In this document: positions 14,378-21,194 of the stretch, in pieces | How positions within the stretch are numbered: the stretch's first letter is position 1 | Layout: the number at the start of each line of letters is the position of its first letter | Origin: Chloroflexota bacterium | Lineage (GTDB): Bacteria; Chloroflexota; Anaerolineae; Anaerolineales; Anaerolineaceae | Length of the DNA stretch: 25,260 bases | Reading direction: 5' to 3' | Assembly (NCBI GenBank): GCA_023434145.1 | Contig: JAEYTI010000251.1 | Location: 1-25,260 of the forward strand | Made by a program: the position numbers and the translations under genes | Notes under the pieces: generated by a model | What the model saw: the letters and a program-made list of their open reading frames with translations, nothing else | What the model was told of the DNA's origin: nothing | Database searches by the model: none

Positions 14378-16359
14378 TATTTACACTGTACCACAACCCG
14401 GCCCATATCCGTCACATCGTAACCGTCTAAAGCCTGTACGGCGGCGCGGAAGGCCGGGTCGTTCATCAACTCGAACAGCGGGTCGAGCAGGCCGCTTTGC
14501 GCGTGCTCGCAGGGGATCACCAGGTCGTAGCGCTCGGAGAACAGCGGGACGAAATCCAGGTCGAGCGCGCGGGCGGCGGCCTTTACGCCCATGCCGCAGT
14601 CGGCCCGGCCCGATGCTACCGCCGCCGCGACCGCCAGGTGGGTGTACTCTTCACGGTCGTAGCCCTGCACCTGCTCTGGCTGGATCCCTGCCTGCTGCAA
14701 GTGATAATCCAGCAGCACGCGCGTGCCTGCTCCTCGCTGGCGGTTGACATAAGCCAATTCCGGGCGGGCAAGATCGATCAGGTCATGAATGTGTTTCGGG
14801 TTGTTTTTTTGCACCAGCAGGCCTTGCTCGCGCCCCGCCCAGGTGACCAATTGCACGGGCGTATCCGGCAGGTACTGCTGAATATAGGAAAGATTATATT
14901 CGCCGGTTTGCGGGTCGAGTAGGTGCGAGCCTGCCAGGTGCGCCTCGCCACGCCGCAGCGCCACCAGCCCGCCCAGGCTGCCCGCGTTGGCCGAAACCAG
15001 CCGCCGCCCGCGCTGCGCCAGGTACTGCGCCAGCAGATCCAGCGTCATATCGTGCGAGCCGATGACAAAAATGGTGCGGTCGATATCGGCCGGGGCGCGG
15101 AACAAGCGAACCTTCACGGGCGCGCCTGCCTCCAGGCCCTGCACGCCGCGCGGCAGCACCGTCACGCCATCCGCGCGCACCAGCGAGGTGATGACCCCCG
15201 CCCCGCGCGAGAGCGGCGCAGCCAGAGTCCGCCCGCCGACCTTACCCACCACCACACGCAGAAAGTCATCGTCGCCTGCCGGGGAGGTAACCTTGCGTGT
15301 CAGCGTTGCGTCCATCTCATAGCTGCCGATTTTCTCCGGATGTTCGCGCCCTGGGCGGCCCAGCCAGGCGGTGATCAGGGGTTCGACAAAAATCTCCCCG
15401 GTCAGCGCCGCCGAAACGGGATAGCCCGGCACACCAATGATCGGCACCTGCCCGCCATCCGCCCGCCGGATCATGCCGAGGATCACCGGGTGGCCCGGGC
15501 GCACGGCCACGCCGTGCACCAGCAGCTCGCCCAGCGTCTCGACCACCCGGGCGGAGAAGTCCTCCGAACCGGCAGAGGACCCGGCATTGAGCAGCACCAG
15601 ATCACAGTCGGCAGCCGCCTGCGCCACACGCTCGCGGATTTGCTCAAAATCGTCCACCGTGATGGAGAATCGCACCGGCTCGCCGCCCCACGTGGCGATC
15701 TGTGCCGCCAGCACCAGCGAGTTGTATTCGATAATGTCACCGCGCTTCACCGGCTGCCCCACGGGAACGAGCTCGGTTCCGGTCGGCAGCACCGCCACCT
15801 TTGGTTTGCGGGCAACGCGCACTTCCGCGTGCCCAGCGGCCGCAATAGCGCCTAAATCCACCGGGCGCAGCGTATGCCCGGCGGGCAGCACCAGCTCGGT
15901 CGCCACAATATCCTCACCCATCGGGCGAACGTGACTCCACGGCGGCAGCGCATTGCGCAGCCGGATGGCAACTGGGTGACGCGGATCGGCGGCCTGCGCG
16001 CCATCGCCGTCCAGCGGCTCCACGTTCTCCACCGGCACCACCGCATCGGCCCAATCCGGCAGCGGATCACCGGTATCGACGTAAGCCGCCTCTTCATCGA
16101 TCCGCAGGCTAACCGGGCGCGAAGGCTGCGCGCCAACCGTGGCAGCCGCGCGCAGGGCAAAGCCATCCATCGCGGAGGCGTGATAGTGCGGCGAAGAGAT
16201 GCGCGCCCACACCGGCTCCGCCAGCACCCGCCCAATCGCCTTCTCGTCCAGCGGAATGGCCTCAACGCCCAACACGCGCCACAGTCCGGCGCTCACCAGC
16301 GCTTCACGCAGGCGTTCGTGCGCCTGCGCCAGCGGGATATCGTGAAGGTAAATCGGCAT
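14377..16359 (-). CDS. moeA: MoeA-type molybdopterin molybdenumtransferase fused to a periplasmic-binding-like domain
   Basis: A 660-aa fusion. Residues ~1-415 are MoeA, which inserts molybdate (or tungstate) into adenylylated molybdopterin: HYHASAMDGFALR near 58-70, PTGTELV near 205, the GSSAG.EDF loop near 256-264, and GVPGYPVSA near 310. From ~425 (RTIFVIGSHDMTLDLLAQYL) to the end is a type-2 binding-protein-like domain as found fused to MoeA or downstream of ModE-like DNA-binding domains; it could bind molybdate, tungstate or a pterin. The final WAGREQGLLVQ, YVNRQRGAGTRVLLD and ADCGMGVKAAA segments are typical. It is the second MoeA of the locus, separated from the first by the Nudix gene. 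Start at 16359, 12 nt after the Nudix stop. Confidence 0.92.
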   Translation of the reverse strand: MPIYLHDIPLAQAHERLREALVSAGLWRVLGVEAIPLDEKAIGRVLAEPVWARISSPHYHASAMDGFALRAAATVGAQPSRPVSLRIDEEAAYVDTGDPLPDWADAVVPVENVEPLDGDGAQAADPRHPVAIRLRNALPPWSHVRPMGEDIVATELVLPAGHTLRPVDLGAIAAAGHAEVRVARKPKVAVLPTGTELVPVGQPVKRGDIIEYNSLVLAAQIATWGGEPVRFSITVDDFEQIRERVAQAAADCDLVLLNAGSSAGSEDFSARVVETLGELLVHGVAVRPGHPVILGMIRRADGGQVPIIGVPGYPVSAALTGEIFVEPLITAWLGRPGREHPEKIGSYEMDATLTRKVTSPAGDDDFLRVVVGKVGGRTLAAPLSRGAGVITSLVRADGVTVLPRGVQGLEAGAPVKVRLFRAPADIDRTIFVIGSHDMTLDLLAQYLAQRGRRLVSANAGSLGGLVALRRGEAHLAGSHLLDPQTGEYNLSYIQQYLPDTPVQLVTWAGREQGLLVQKNNPKHIHDLIDLARPELAYVNRQRGAGTRVLLDYHLQQAGIQPEQVQGYDREEYTHLAVAAAVASGRADCGMGVKAAARALDLDFVPLFSERYDLVIPCEHAQSGLLDPLFELMNDPAFRAAVQALDGYDVTDMGRVVVQCK

Positions 16360-16371
16360 ATTCCCTCACCT

Positions 16372-16908
16372 CTATAGATGTTGATCGAGCAGGAACGACA
16401 CCAGCACATAGCCATCCATCTGCTCGCCCGCGCGGATCATTTCCCAGATTTCTTCCGCGGTCGCCCAGCGCACCGCATTGATCTCAACAGTATCGAAGCC
16501 CTGCTCGGCTGGCAGTGCGCGGCAGCGGACGATGTGCTCTACCTTGTTGGAAATGCCGTTCAGCGGGTTGTAAGAGTACAGCAGTGTAAAATCATCACCC
16601 CGGCAGCCGGTCTCTTCCAGCAGCTCGCGGCGGGCGGCATCCAGCACATCCTCGCCTGGCTCCACGCCGCCCGCCGGGAATTCCCATTCTGTGCGACCGG
16701 TAGGGTAACGAGTCACCTGCACCATCGCATAGCGCCCGGCATCGTCACGGGCCAGTAACATCACCGAAGAATTGTCAAAATCCACCAGATGATGCTGCTC
16801 GATTATATTGCCATTGGGGAACTGCACCCGGTCTACCCACAAATTCACCCACTTGCTGCGGTAGATCAGGCTGCGCGCCAATGCTTTTGGGATCGGTGAT
16901 TCGGCCAT
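16372..16908 (-). CDS. Nudix hydrolase, ADP-ribose pyrophosphatase-like
   Basis: A 178-aa Nudix protein hydrolysing a nucleoside diphosphate linked to another group. The Nudix box fits the consensus G-x5-E-x7-R-E-x2-E-E-x-G exactly from Gly80 to Gly101 (GGVEPGE...RRELLEETG), preceded by EWEFPAG. Length and N-terminal beta-sheet extension match ADP-ribose/NDP-sugar pyrophosphatases, though substrate is not certain. It lies 8 nt after one MoeA gene and 12 nt before the MoeA fusion. Activity on an ADP- or AMP-linked pterin intermediate is a tempting idea from context but unsupported. No signal peptide. Confidence 0.92.
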   Translation of the reverse strand: MAESPIPKALARSLIYRSKWVNLWVDRVQFPNGNIIEQHHLVDFDNSSVMLLARDDAGRYAMVQVTRYPTGRTEWEFPAGGVEPGEDVLDAARRELLEETGCRGDDFTLLYSYNPLNGISNKVEHIVRCRALPAEQGFDTVEINAVRWATAEEIWEMIRAGEQMDGYVLVSFLLDQHL

Positions 16909-16916
16909 TGCCCTGC

Positions 16917-18152
16917 CTAGAAGAAAAATACCTGCACGTCCGCGCCCGCTTCCAGCCCGGTAGCGTCTGGCGGCGTTCGCACCAGCCCATCCGCCTGAGA
17001 GAGGGTGAAGATCAGGTTGCTCTTATAGAAGATCGGGTCGGCAACCAGCCCACGCGGGCCTGGCACCAGCCGCACGGGGGACCAGTCCTCGCGCCCCGCC
17101 TGGGAAGGCAGGTTTACTGACAGCTTTGCCATGACAGACGGCCGGGATTTACCCTCCGGCAGTCCCAGCAGGCGCTCTACCACCGGCGCCACAAACAGCC
17201 CGGCGATCACCAGCGCGCTGACCGGGTTACCCGGCAGCCCGATCACCGGCTTACCATCGCAGACCGCCAGGATGGTGGGTTTCCCCGGCTTGACGTTGAC
17301 CCCATGCACCAGCACGCCGGGCGCGCCCATCCGGTCGATCACTTCCGAGGTCAAATCTCGGGTAGAGGCCGACGACCCGGCGGTGATCACCACGAGGTCG
17401 CATTCCGCCAGCGCCTGCCGCATGATCGCTTCCAGAGTCTCGCGGCGGTCCGGGATGATCCCGTAGCGCACCGGTTCGCCGCCTACGCGCTGCACCAGCG
17501 CGGATTGGGTATAGCTGTTGATGTCGCGCACCTGCCCCGGAGTCGGAACCTGCGCCGGGTCGATCACCTCGTCACCCGAGGAGAGGATACCCACGCGTGG
17601 AGGCCGCACCACCGCCACCCGGGTGATCCCCAGTGCCATCAACCCGCCAATTTCCGCCGGGCGCAGCCGCCGGCCCGCCGGGATCACCACCTGCCCAACC
17701 TGCACATCCTCCCCGGCGCGCAGCTCGTTCTCGCCAGGGGCTACCGGGCGCATCACTTCGATCTCGCCAGGGCGCGCCGCCTGGGTGTATTCCAGCATCA
17801 CCACCGCGTCTGCGCCCTCGGGCAGCATTCCGCCCGTATGAATCACCGCAGCCTGCCCCGCGCCAACGGGAAAAGCCGGGGCCGCGCCCATCGGAACCTC
17901 GCCGGCCAGAGTCAGATATGCCGGGAGGCTGTCGGATGCGCCAAACGTATCGCGGGCGCGCACAGCGTAGCCATCCACCGTGGAGCGCGAGAAAGCCGGC
18001 AAGGCCTCAGGGGCCATCACCGCGGAGGCCGTCACGCAGCCGAGCGCGGAGGCGGTATCCACCTGTTCGGTAGAGAACGCGGGAGCGGGCAAGTGGCTGA
18101 CCAGCAGCGCCAGCGCATCGTCAGGAGGTAGCAGCGATAGGAATTCAGGCAT
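16917..18152 (-). CDS. moeA: Molybdopterin molybdenumtransferase MoeA
   Basis: A 411-aa stand-alone MoeA (gephyrin E-domain family), cytoplasmic, catalysing metal insertion into MPT-AMP. Visible landmarks: ALPAFSRSTVDGYAVRA near 48-64, GGMLPEGADAVVMLE near 107-121, SSGDEVIDP near 213, the active loop GSSAS.RD near 257-265, VNVKPGKPT near 289, and IGLPGNPVSALV near 305. The length matches the family. It overlaps nothing but starts only 3 nt after the prenyltransferase stop and has no clear ribosome-binding site, suggesting coupled translation. Two differing MoeA copies in one operon may serve different metals or enzymes, as known in some archaea; that is inference. Confidence 0.95.
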   Translation of the reverse strand: MPEFLSLLPPDDALALLVSHLPAPAFSTEQVDTASALGCVTASAVMAPEALPAFSRSTVDGYAVRARDTFGASDSLPAYLTLAGEVPMGAAPAFPVGAGQAAVIHTGGMLPEGADAVVMLEYTQAARPGEIEVMRPVAPGENELRAGEDVQVGQVVIPAGRRLRPAEIGGLMALGITRVAVVRPPRVGILSSGDEVIDPAQVPTPGQVRDINSYTQSALVQRVGGEPVRYGIIPDRRETLEAIMRQALAECDLVVITAGSSASTRDLTSEVIDRMGAPGVLVHGVNVKPGKPTILAVCDGKPVIGLPGNPVSALVIAGLFVAPVVERLLGLPEGKSRPSVMAKLSVNLPSQAGREDWSPVRLVPGPRGLVADPIFYKSNLIFTLSQADGLVRTPPDATGLEAGADVQVFFF

Positions 18153-18155
18153 AGG

Positions 18156-19082
18156 TTACACGATCCACAGCGCCAGGTTGATAAAGTATGCCGCCAGCCC
18201 CACCGTGGCCATAGCGGTGATGGTCAGCATACGCCAGCGTGGCTTGCCTCCCGCCATAATGTGATTGATCTGCCAGATCTGGAAGACCGCCACCGGCAGC
18301 GAGAGAAAAGCCGGGAAGGCCAGCCGCCACTCCAGCCCGCCAATCACTGAAGCCGACAGCAGCAGGTAGGCCGCCGCGACCAAAAAGTTGTGCAGGCTCA
18401 TGCCCCGCTGCCAGCCCAGGCGCTGCATCATGGTCTTTTTCTCCATTTTGAAGTCCTGAGCATAGGCGGGGAGCGCCAACACGAGTGTTGCGGCAAGGTA
18501 GAGGAAGGTCAGCGGAAACGTGAGCTGCGCCAGCAGCGGGTGCAGATCACCGGCTTGCAGCAAATACGCCAGCGCCGGGAACAGGTTTGCCACCAGCACC
18601 GATGTAACCAGCTCACCGTACCCGGAGACTGCCAGCCGCATGGGCGGAACCGCATAGATCACCCCCAACAAGAAAGCGACCCCTAGAATCAGCAACGCAG
18701 CGGGATTCAGTTCGCCCTGCACTGCCAGCAGAACCGTCAGCACAGCCCCAGCGGTAAGCGCTCCCGCCGCAACCTGCAAAAAAATCACGCGCGGCGGCTC
18801 AATGGGGCCTTCCGCTGCTAGCCTCGGTACCTTCGTTTGAAATGGATCCTGGTTGGTGCGGTCGAAGTAGGTGTTGAGCCAGAAACTGCTCAGTTGAATC
18901 ATGGTCACCGCGCCCTGGCCCAAGAAATACGTCGACCAAGTGATGGTTTCGCCCAGGTAGGCGGCGATCCCCGCACCCAGCGCATACAGCAGTATGCCTG
19001 CCAGCAGCGAAAACGGCCGCGCTGATTGAATCAGCGCACGGGCGATGGATACAGTAGGTTGCTCGGGTGTCTTATCTTCCAT
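18156..19082 (-). CDS. UbiA-family prenyltransferase (MenA-like)
   Basis: A 308-aa polytopic membrane enzyme transferring a polyprenyl chain to an aromatic or related acceptor. The first Asp-rich motif is N70-x3-D74-x4-D79 (NTYFDRTNQD), as in UbiA/MenA. The second motif (YAQDFKMEKKT, near 203-214) keeps an acidic and basic pattern but is less canonical than DxxxD. About eight to nine hydrophobic segments are spread over the sequence. Quinone synthesis is plausible, but no other menaquinone or haem genes are nearby, so the acceptor is not assigned. The gene starts 8 nt after the SDR stop and ends 3 nt before moeA. Confidence 0.85.
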   Translation of the reverse strand: MEDKTPEQPTVSIARALIQSARPFSLLAGILLYALGAGIAAYLGETITWSTYFLGQGAVTMIQLSSFWLNTYFDRTNQDPFQTKVPRLAAEGPIEPPRVIFLQVAAGALTAGAVLTVLLAVQGELNPAALLILGVAFLLGVIYAVPPMRLAVSGYGELVTSVLVANLFPALAYLLQAGDLHPLLAQLTFPLTFLYLAATLVLALPAYAQDFKMEKKTMMQRLGWQRGMSLHNFLVAAAYLLLSASVIGGLEWRLAFPAFLSLPVAVFQIWQINHIMAGGKPRWRMLTITAMATVGLAAYFINLALWIV

Positions 19083-19090
19083 TGCGGTTA

Positions 19091-19837
19091 TTATACTAAC
19101 CCATACCCGCCATCAACAGCCAAAATCTGGCCAGTTATGTATGCGTTCTGTATGAAAAACAGCACCGCCCGCGCTACGTCCTCGGGCGTACCGGCTGTTT
19201 TGAGGGGCAGGCGTTCCACCAACCGCTGCCAGACTTCGCCCGGCACGTCCGCGGAAGGCAGAATCAGTCCCGGCGCGACAGCATTGACCCGCACGCCTGG
19301 GGCGAGTGCCTTTGCCAGCAGCCGAGTCAGCGTCTCCAGCGCGGATTTGCTGACCGTGTAAGCCGGATAGGTGGTCCACAGCTTGTTCGCGCCGGTGTCG
19401 GAGATGTTGACAATGCAGCCACCCGCCTCGCCCATGATTTTCGCGGCAGCTTTGGCGCACAGCCACGGCGCGCGCAAATTCAGATCGAGCGCGGCATCCC
19501 ATTCTTCCACCGGCATCGCTCGCAGATCACCGCGCGGCATCACCGCCGCCGAATTGACCAGTACTTTCAGGGGATTCCTCAAGTTGGCTACGCGCAGAAA
19601 AAGATCTTCCACCTGGTCTGGGTCGCTCAAATCGGCGGGCAACAGAAACACCGGCATGCCCAGCGCCCGCACCTGCTCCGCCGCCTCTGCGGCCTTCTCC
19701 GCCGAGCGGTTGTAGTGCAGCCCGATCGCATAACCCTGCCGCGCCAGTTCCAACGCGATCGCCAGCCCAATGCGGTGCGCCGCGCCTGTCACAACGGCCA
19801 GCGGTAGCGGTGCAGCTTGCTCGTCCGGCGTTTGCAT
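19091..19837 (-). CDS. Short-chain dehydrogenase, pteridine reductase/FolM-like
   Basis: A 248-aa SDR oxidoreductase. The cofactor motif is TGAAHRIG at 17-24; the Arg in TGxxxRxG is the mark of NADPH-dependent pteridine reductases (PTR1, FolM), as is the following 'GLHYNRSAE'. The catalytic Asp (NISD), Tyr and Lys (YTVSK) are spaced as in PTR1, with Asp 13 residues before Tyr. The C-terminal 'GQILAVDGGYGL' is standard for SDRs. Start at ATG 19837, one base after the proline dehydrogenase stop; the long upstream in-frame extension lies inside that gene. A pterin reductase close to two MoeA genes is suggestive but not proof of a shared pathway; a general 3-oxoacyl reductase-like SDR is the alternative. 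Confidence 0.85.
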   Translation of the reverse strand: MQTPDEQAAPLPLAVVTGAAHRIGLAIALELARQGYAIGLHYNRSAEKAAEAAEQVRALGMPVFLLPADLSDPDQVEDLFLRVANLRNPLKVLVNSAAVMPRGDLRAMPVEEWDAALDLNLRAPWLCAKAAAKIMGEAGGCIVNISDTGANKLWTTYPAYTVSKSALETLTRLLAKALAPGVRVNAVAPGLILPSADVPGEVWQRLVERLPLKTAGTPEDVARAVLFFIQNAYITGQILAVDGGYGLV

Positions 19838-19838
19838 C

Positions 19839-20810
19839 TTATTTGCGGAAGAAGTTGGCGACGAAGAACCGAATATTCTCGGGCCGTTCGGCCAGCCGGC
19901 GCATAAAGTATGGGTACCAGTGCGTGCCATAGGGCACGTACACGCGCACCGGGTAACCCTGCTTCGCCAAAGCCTCCTGCAAGTCGCGGCGGATACCGTG
20001 CAGCATCTGGAACTCGATCGCCCCGCGCGGCAGGGCCAGCCGCTTGGCCTCAGCTTTAGCGTACTCAATCCGCGCCTCGTCGTGGCTGGCAATGGCGGGA
20101 ATGGGCGGAATGCGCCCGTCCTGGCTCACCTCCGGCGTGCCAGATGCAATTGCGCCTTCGATCAGCATCGTGGTCAGCGCATCATAGTTCGCGTCCACCT
20201 CGCTCTTAGACGGAAAGGCCACTGTCGCAGGCTCATCGTACGCGCCCTTGCACAGGCGCACCCGCCCGCCGCGCTGGAGAATCATGCGGATATCCTCTTC
20301 ACTGCGGTACAGGTAAGACTGAATCACAATTCCAACGTTGTTGAACCCCTGCTGGCAGGCCCATTCCCAAACGCTCACCGTCACGCCGGTAAGCGATGAG
20401 TCTTCCATATCAATACGAATAAAGTTGCCCAGCTCGCGCGCGCGGGTAAGGATGCCCCGCAGATTCTCGCGGCACAATTCCTCATCCAGCACCAGCCCCA
20501 ACTGCGAGAGCTTGAGCGATACGTTTGCCCGCACTCCGCTGCGGTCGATTCCATCCAGCGCGCGGATCACCTCATCCGCGGCGGCGCGCGCCTCGGCGGC
20601 GCTGGTCGTGCTTTCCCCCAGGTAGTCGAGCGTGGCCTGGATTCCTTTATCATTCAACTGCTGGATGGCTTCGATGGCCTCTTCTAGCGTTTCCCCGGCG
20701 ATGAACCGGTGCGCCATGCGCCGGGCAAGCCCCCAGCGAGTAACCATATGCTTCGCCCACCTGGCTTTCGAGAGCGCAACGAAAAATGAACGCGAAAAGC
20801 GCCGCAGCAT
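19839..20810 (-). CDS. Proline dehydrogenase (monofunctional PRODH)
   Basis: A 323-aa FAD-dependent enzyme oxidising L-proline to pyrroline-5-carboxylate and passing electrons to the quinone pool. Visible signatures: ATLDYLGE (~49), SLKLSQLG (~85), IRIDMEDS (~116), the GGRVRLCKGAYDEP strand (~170-183), IASHD (~235), EFQMLHGI (~260) and VYVPYGTHWYPYFMRRLAERPEN near the end, where the YG..W..Y..RR residues contact proline. The length matches stand-alone PRODH of Gram-positive/Thermus type, with no P5C dehydrogenase domain and none nearby. The ATG at 20810 follows GGGAGGG. It is the first gene of a tightly spaced minus-strand run. Confidence 0.95.
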   Translation of the reverse strand: MLRRFSRSFFVALSKARWAKHMVTRWGLARRMAHRFIAGETLEEAIEAIQQLNDKGIQATLDYLGESTTSAAEARAAADEVIRALDGIDRSGVRANVSLKLSQLGLVLDEELCRENLRGILTRARELGNFIRIDMEDSSLTGVTVSVWEWACQQGFNNVGIVIQSYLYRSEEDIRMILQRGGRVRLCKGAYDEPATVAFPSKSEVDANYDALTTMLIEGAIASGTPEVSQDGRIPPIPAIASHDEARIEYAKAEAKRLALPRGAIEFQMLHGIRRDLQEALAKQGYPVRVYVPYGTHWYPYFMRRLAERPENIRFFVANFFRK

Positions 20811-20840
20811 AATCCCTCCCTGAGATGATCGATGAGCGAT

Positions 20841-20892
20841 CCGTATCGTACCTGTGTTGGCAAATGAATTTGCCAACACAGGTACGATACGG
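20841..20892. repeat. Perfect 25-bp palindrome upstream of proline dehydrogenase
   Basis: Positions 20841-20865 are the exact reverse complement of 20868-20892, with only GA between. It lies 30 nt before the PRODH ATG in a divergent gap, so it ends no gene. It would be inside the leader if transcription starts at the promoter proposed at 20923-20951. Confidence 0.9.
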
Positions 20893-20922
20893 AGTATCTA
20901 TAGCAGAAAACTCACCGTTGTG

Positions 20923-20951
20923 ATTCTAATGTTGATAGAGGTTCAGCGCAA
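20923..20951 (-). promoter_or_regulatory. Possible promoter for the proline dehydrogenase run
   Basis: On the minus strand TTGCGC (20951-20946), 17 nt, TAGAAT (20928-20923). The -10 is good (5/6), the -35 weak (3/6). The leader would be ~105 nt and include the 25-bp palindrome. Confidence 0.3.
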
Positions 20952-21005
20952 GGAAAATCCATGTTCAACCAGCCGAGAGGTGATTCTATGTCACCTTTCT
21001 TAGCG

Positions 21006-21025
21006 GTTGGGTTAAACCACCCAAC
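21006..21025. promoter_or_regulatory. Dyad just upstream of the transporter promoter
   Basis: GTTGGGT (21006-21012) and ACCCAAC (21019-21025) form an inverted repeat ending 7 nt before the -35 box at 21033; a plausible activator or repressor site. Confidence 0.35.
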
Positions 21026-21032
21026 AGGTTAA

Positions 21033-21060
21033 TTGACAAAATGTACTTACCAATTATAAT
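21033..21060 (+). promoter_or_regulatory. Consensus sigma-70 promoter of the peptide transporter
   Basis: Perfect TTGACA at 21033-21038 and perfect TATAAT at 21055-21060, separated by 16 nt. Transcription should start near 21067, giving a leader of about 128 nt before the GTG at 21195. The dyad CCAGGT/ACCTGG at 21065-21079 overlaps the expected start point and could be an operator. Confidence 0.8.
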
Positions 21061-21142
21061 AATTCCAGGTTTTACCTGGTAGGAACGATTCTGCGAAGCA
21101 GTTTGCCGAATCAGACACTTATGCAAGAGAACTCTTTCGAAA

Positions 21143-21167
21143 ATCAACCTGAATTCTCAGGTTTGAT
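21143..21167 (+). promoter_or_regulatory. Leader hairpin before the binding-protein gene
   Basis: ATCAACCTGA (21143-21152) pairs with TCAGGTTTGAT (21157-21167) with one bulged base. It ends 27 nt before the GTG start, just ahead of the AAAGGAGGAG ribosome-binding site. Confidence 0.45.
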
Positions 21168-21194
21168 CACTCACAATTGCCAAAGGAGGAGATT

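Noticed and set aside
14923..15855. A 310-codon + strand frame inside the MoeA fusion gene
   Set aside because: Low-complexity Arg/His/Gln composition typical of the antisense of a GC-rich gene; the minus-strand MoeA reading is unambiguous.
17304..18131. A 275-codon + strand frame opposite moeA
   Set aside because: Same antisense composition and no recognisable motif.
21177..21194. An earlier TTG start for the binding protein
   Set aside because: It would place the AAAGGAGGAG ribosome-binding sequence inside the coding region; GTG at 21195 has correct spacing and gives a normal lipoprotein signal.
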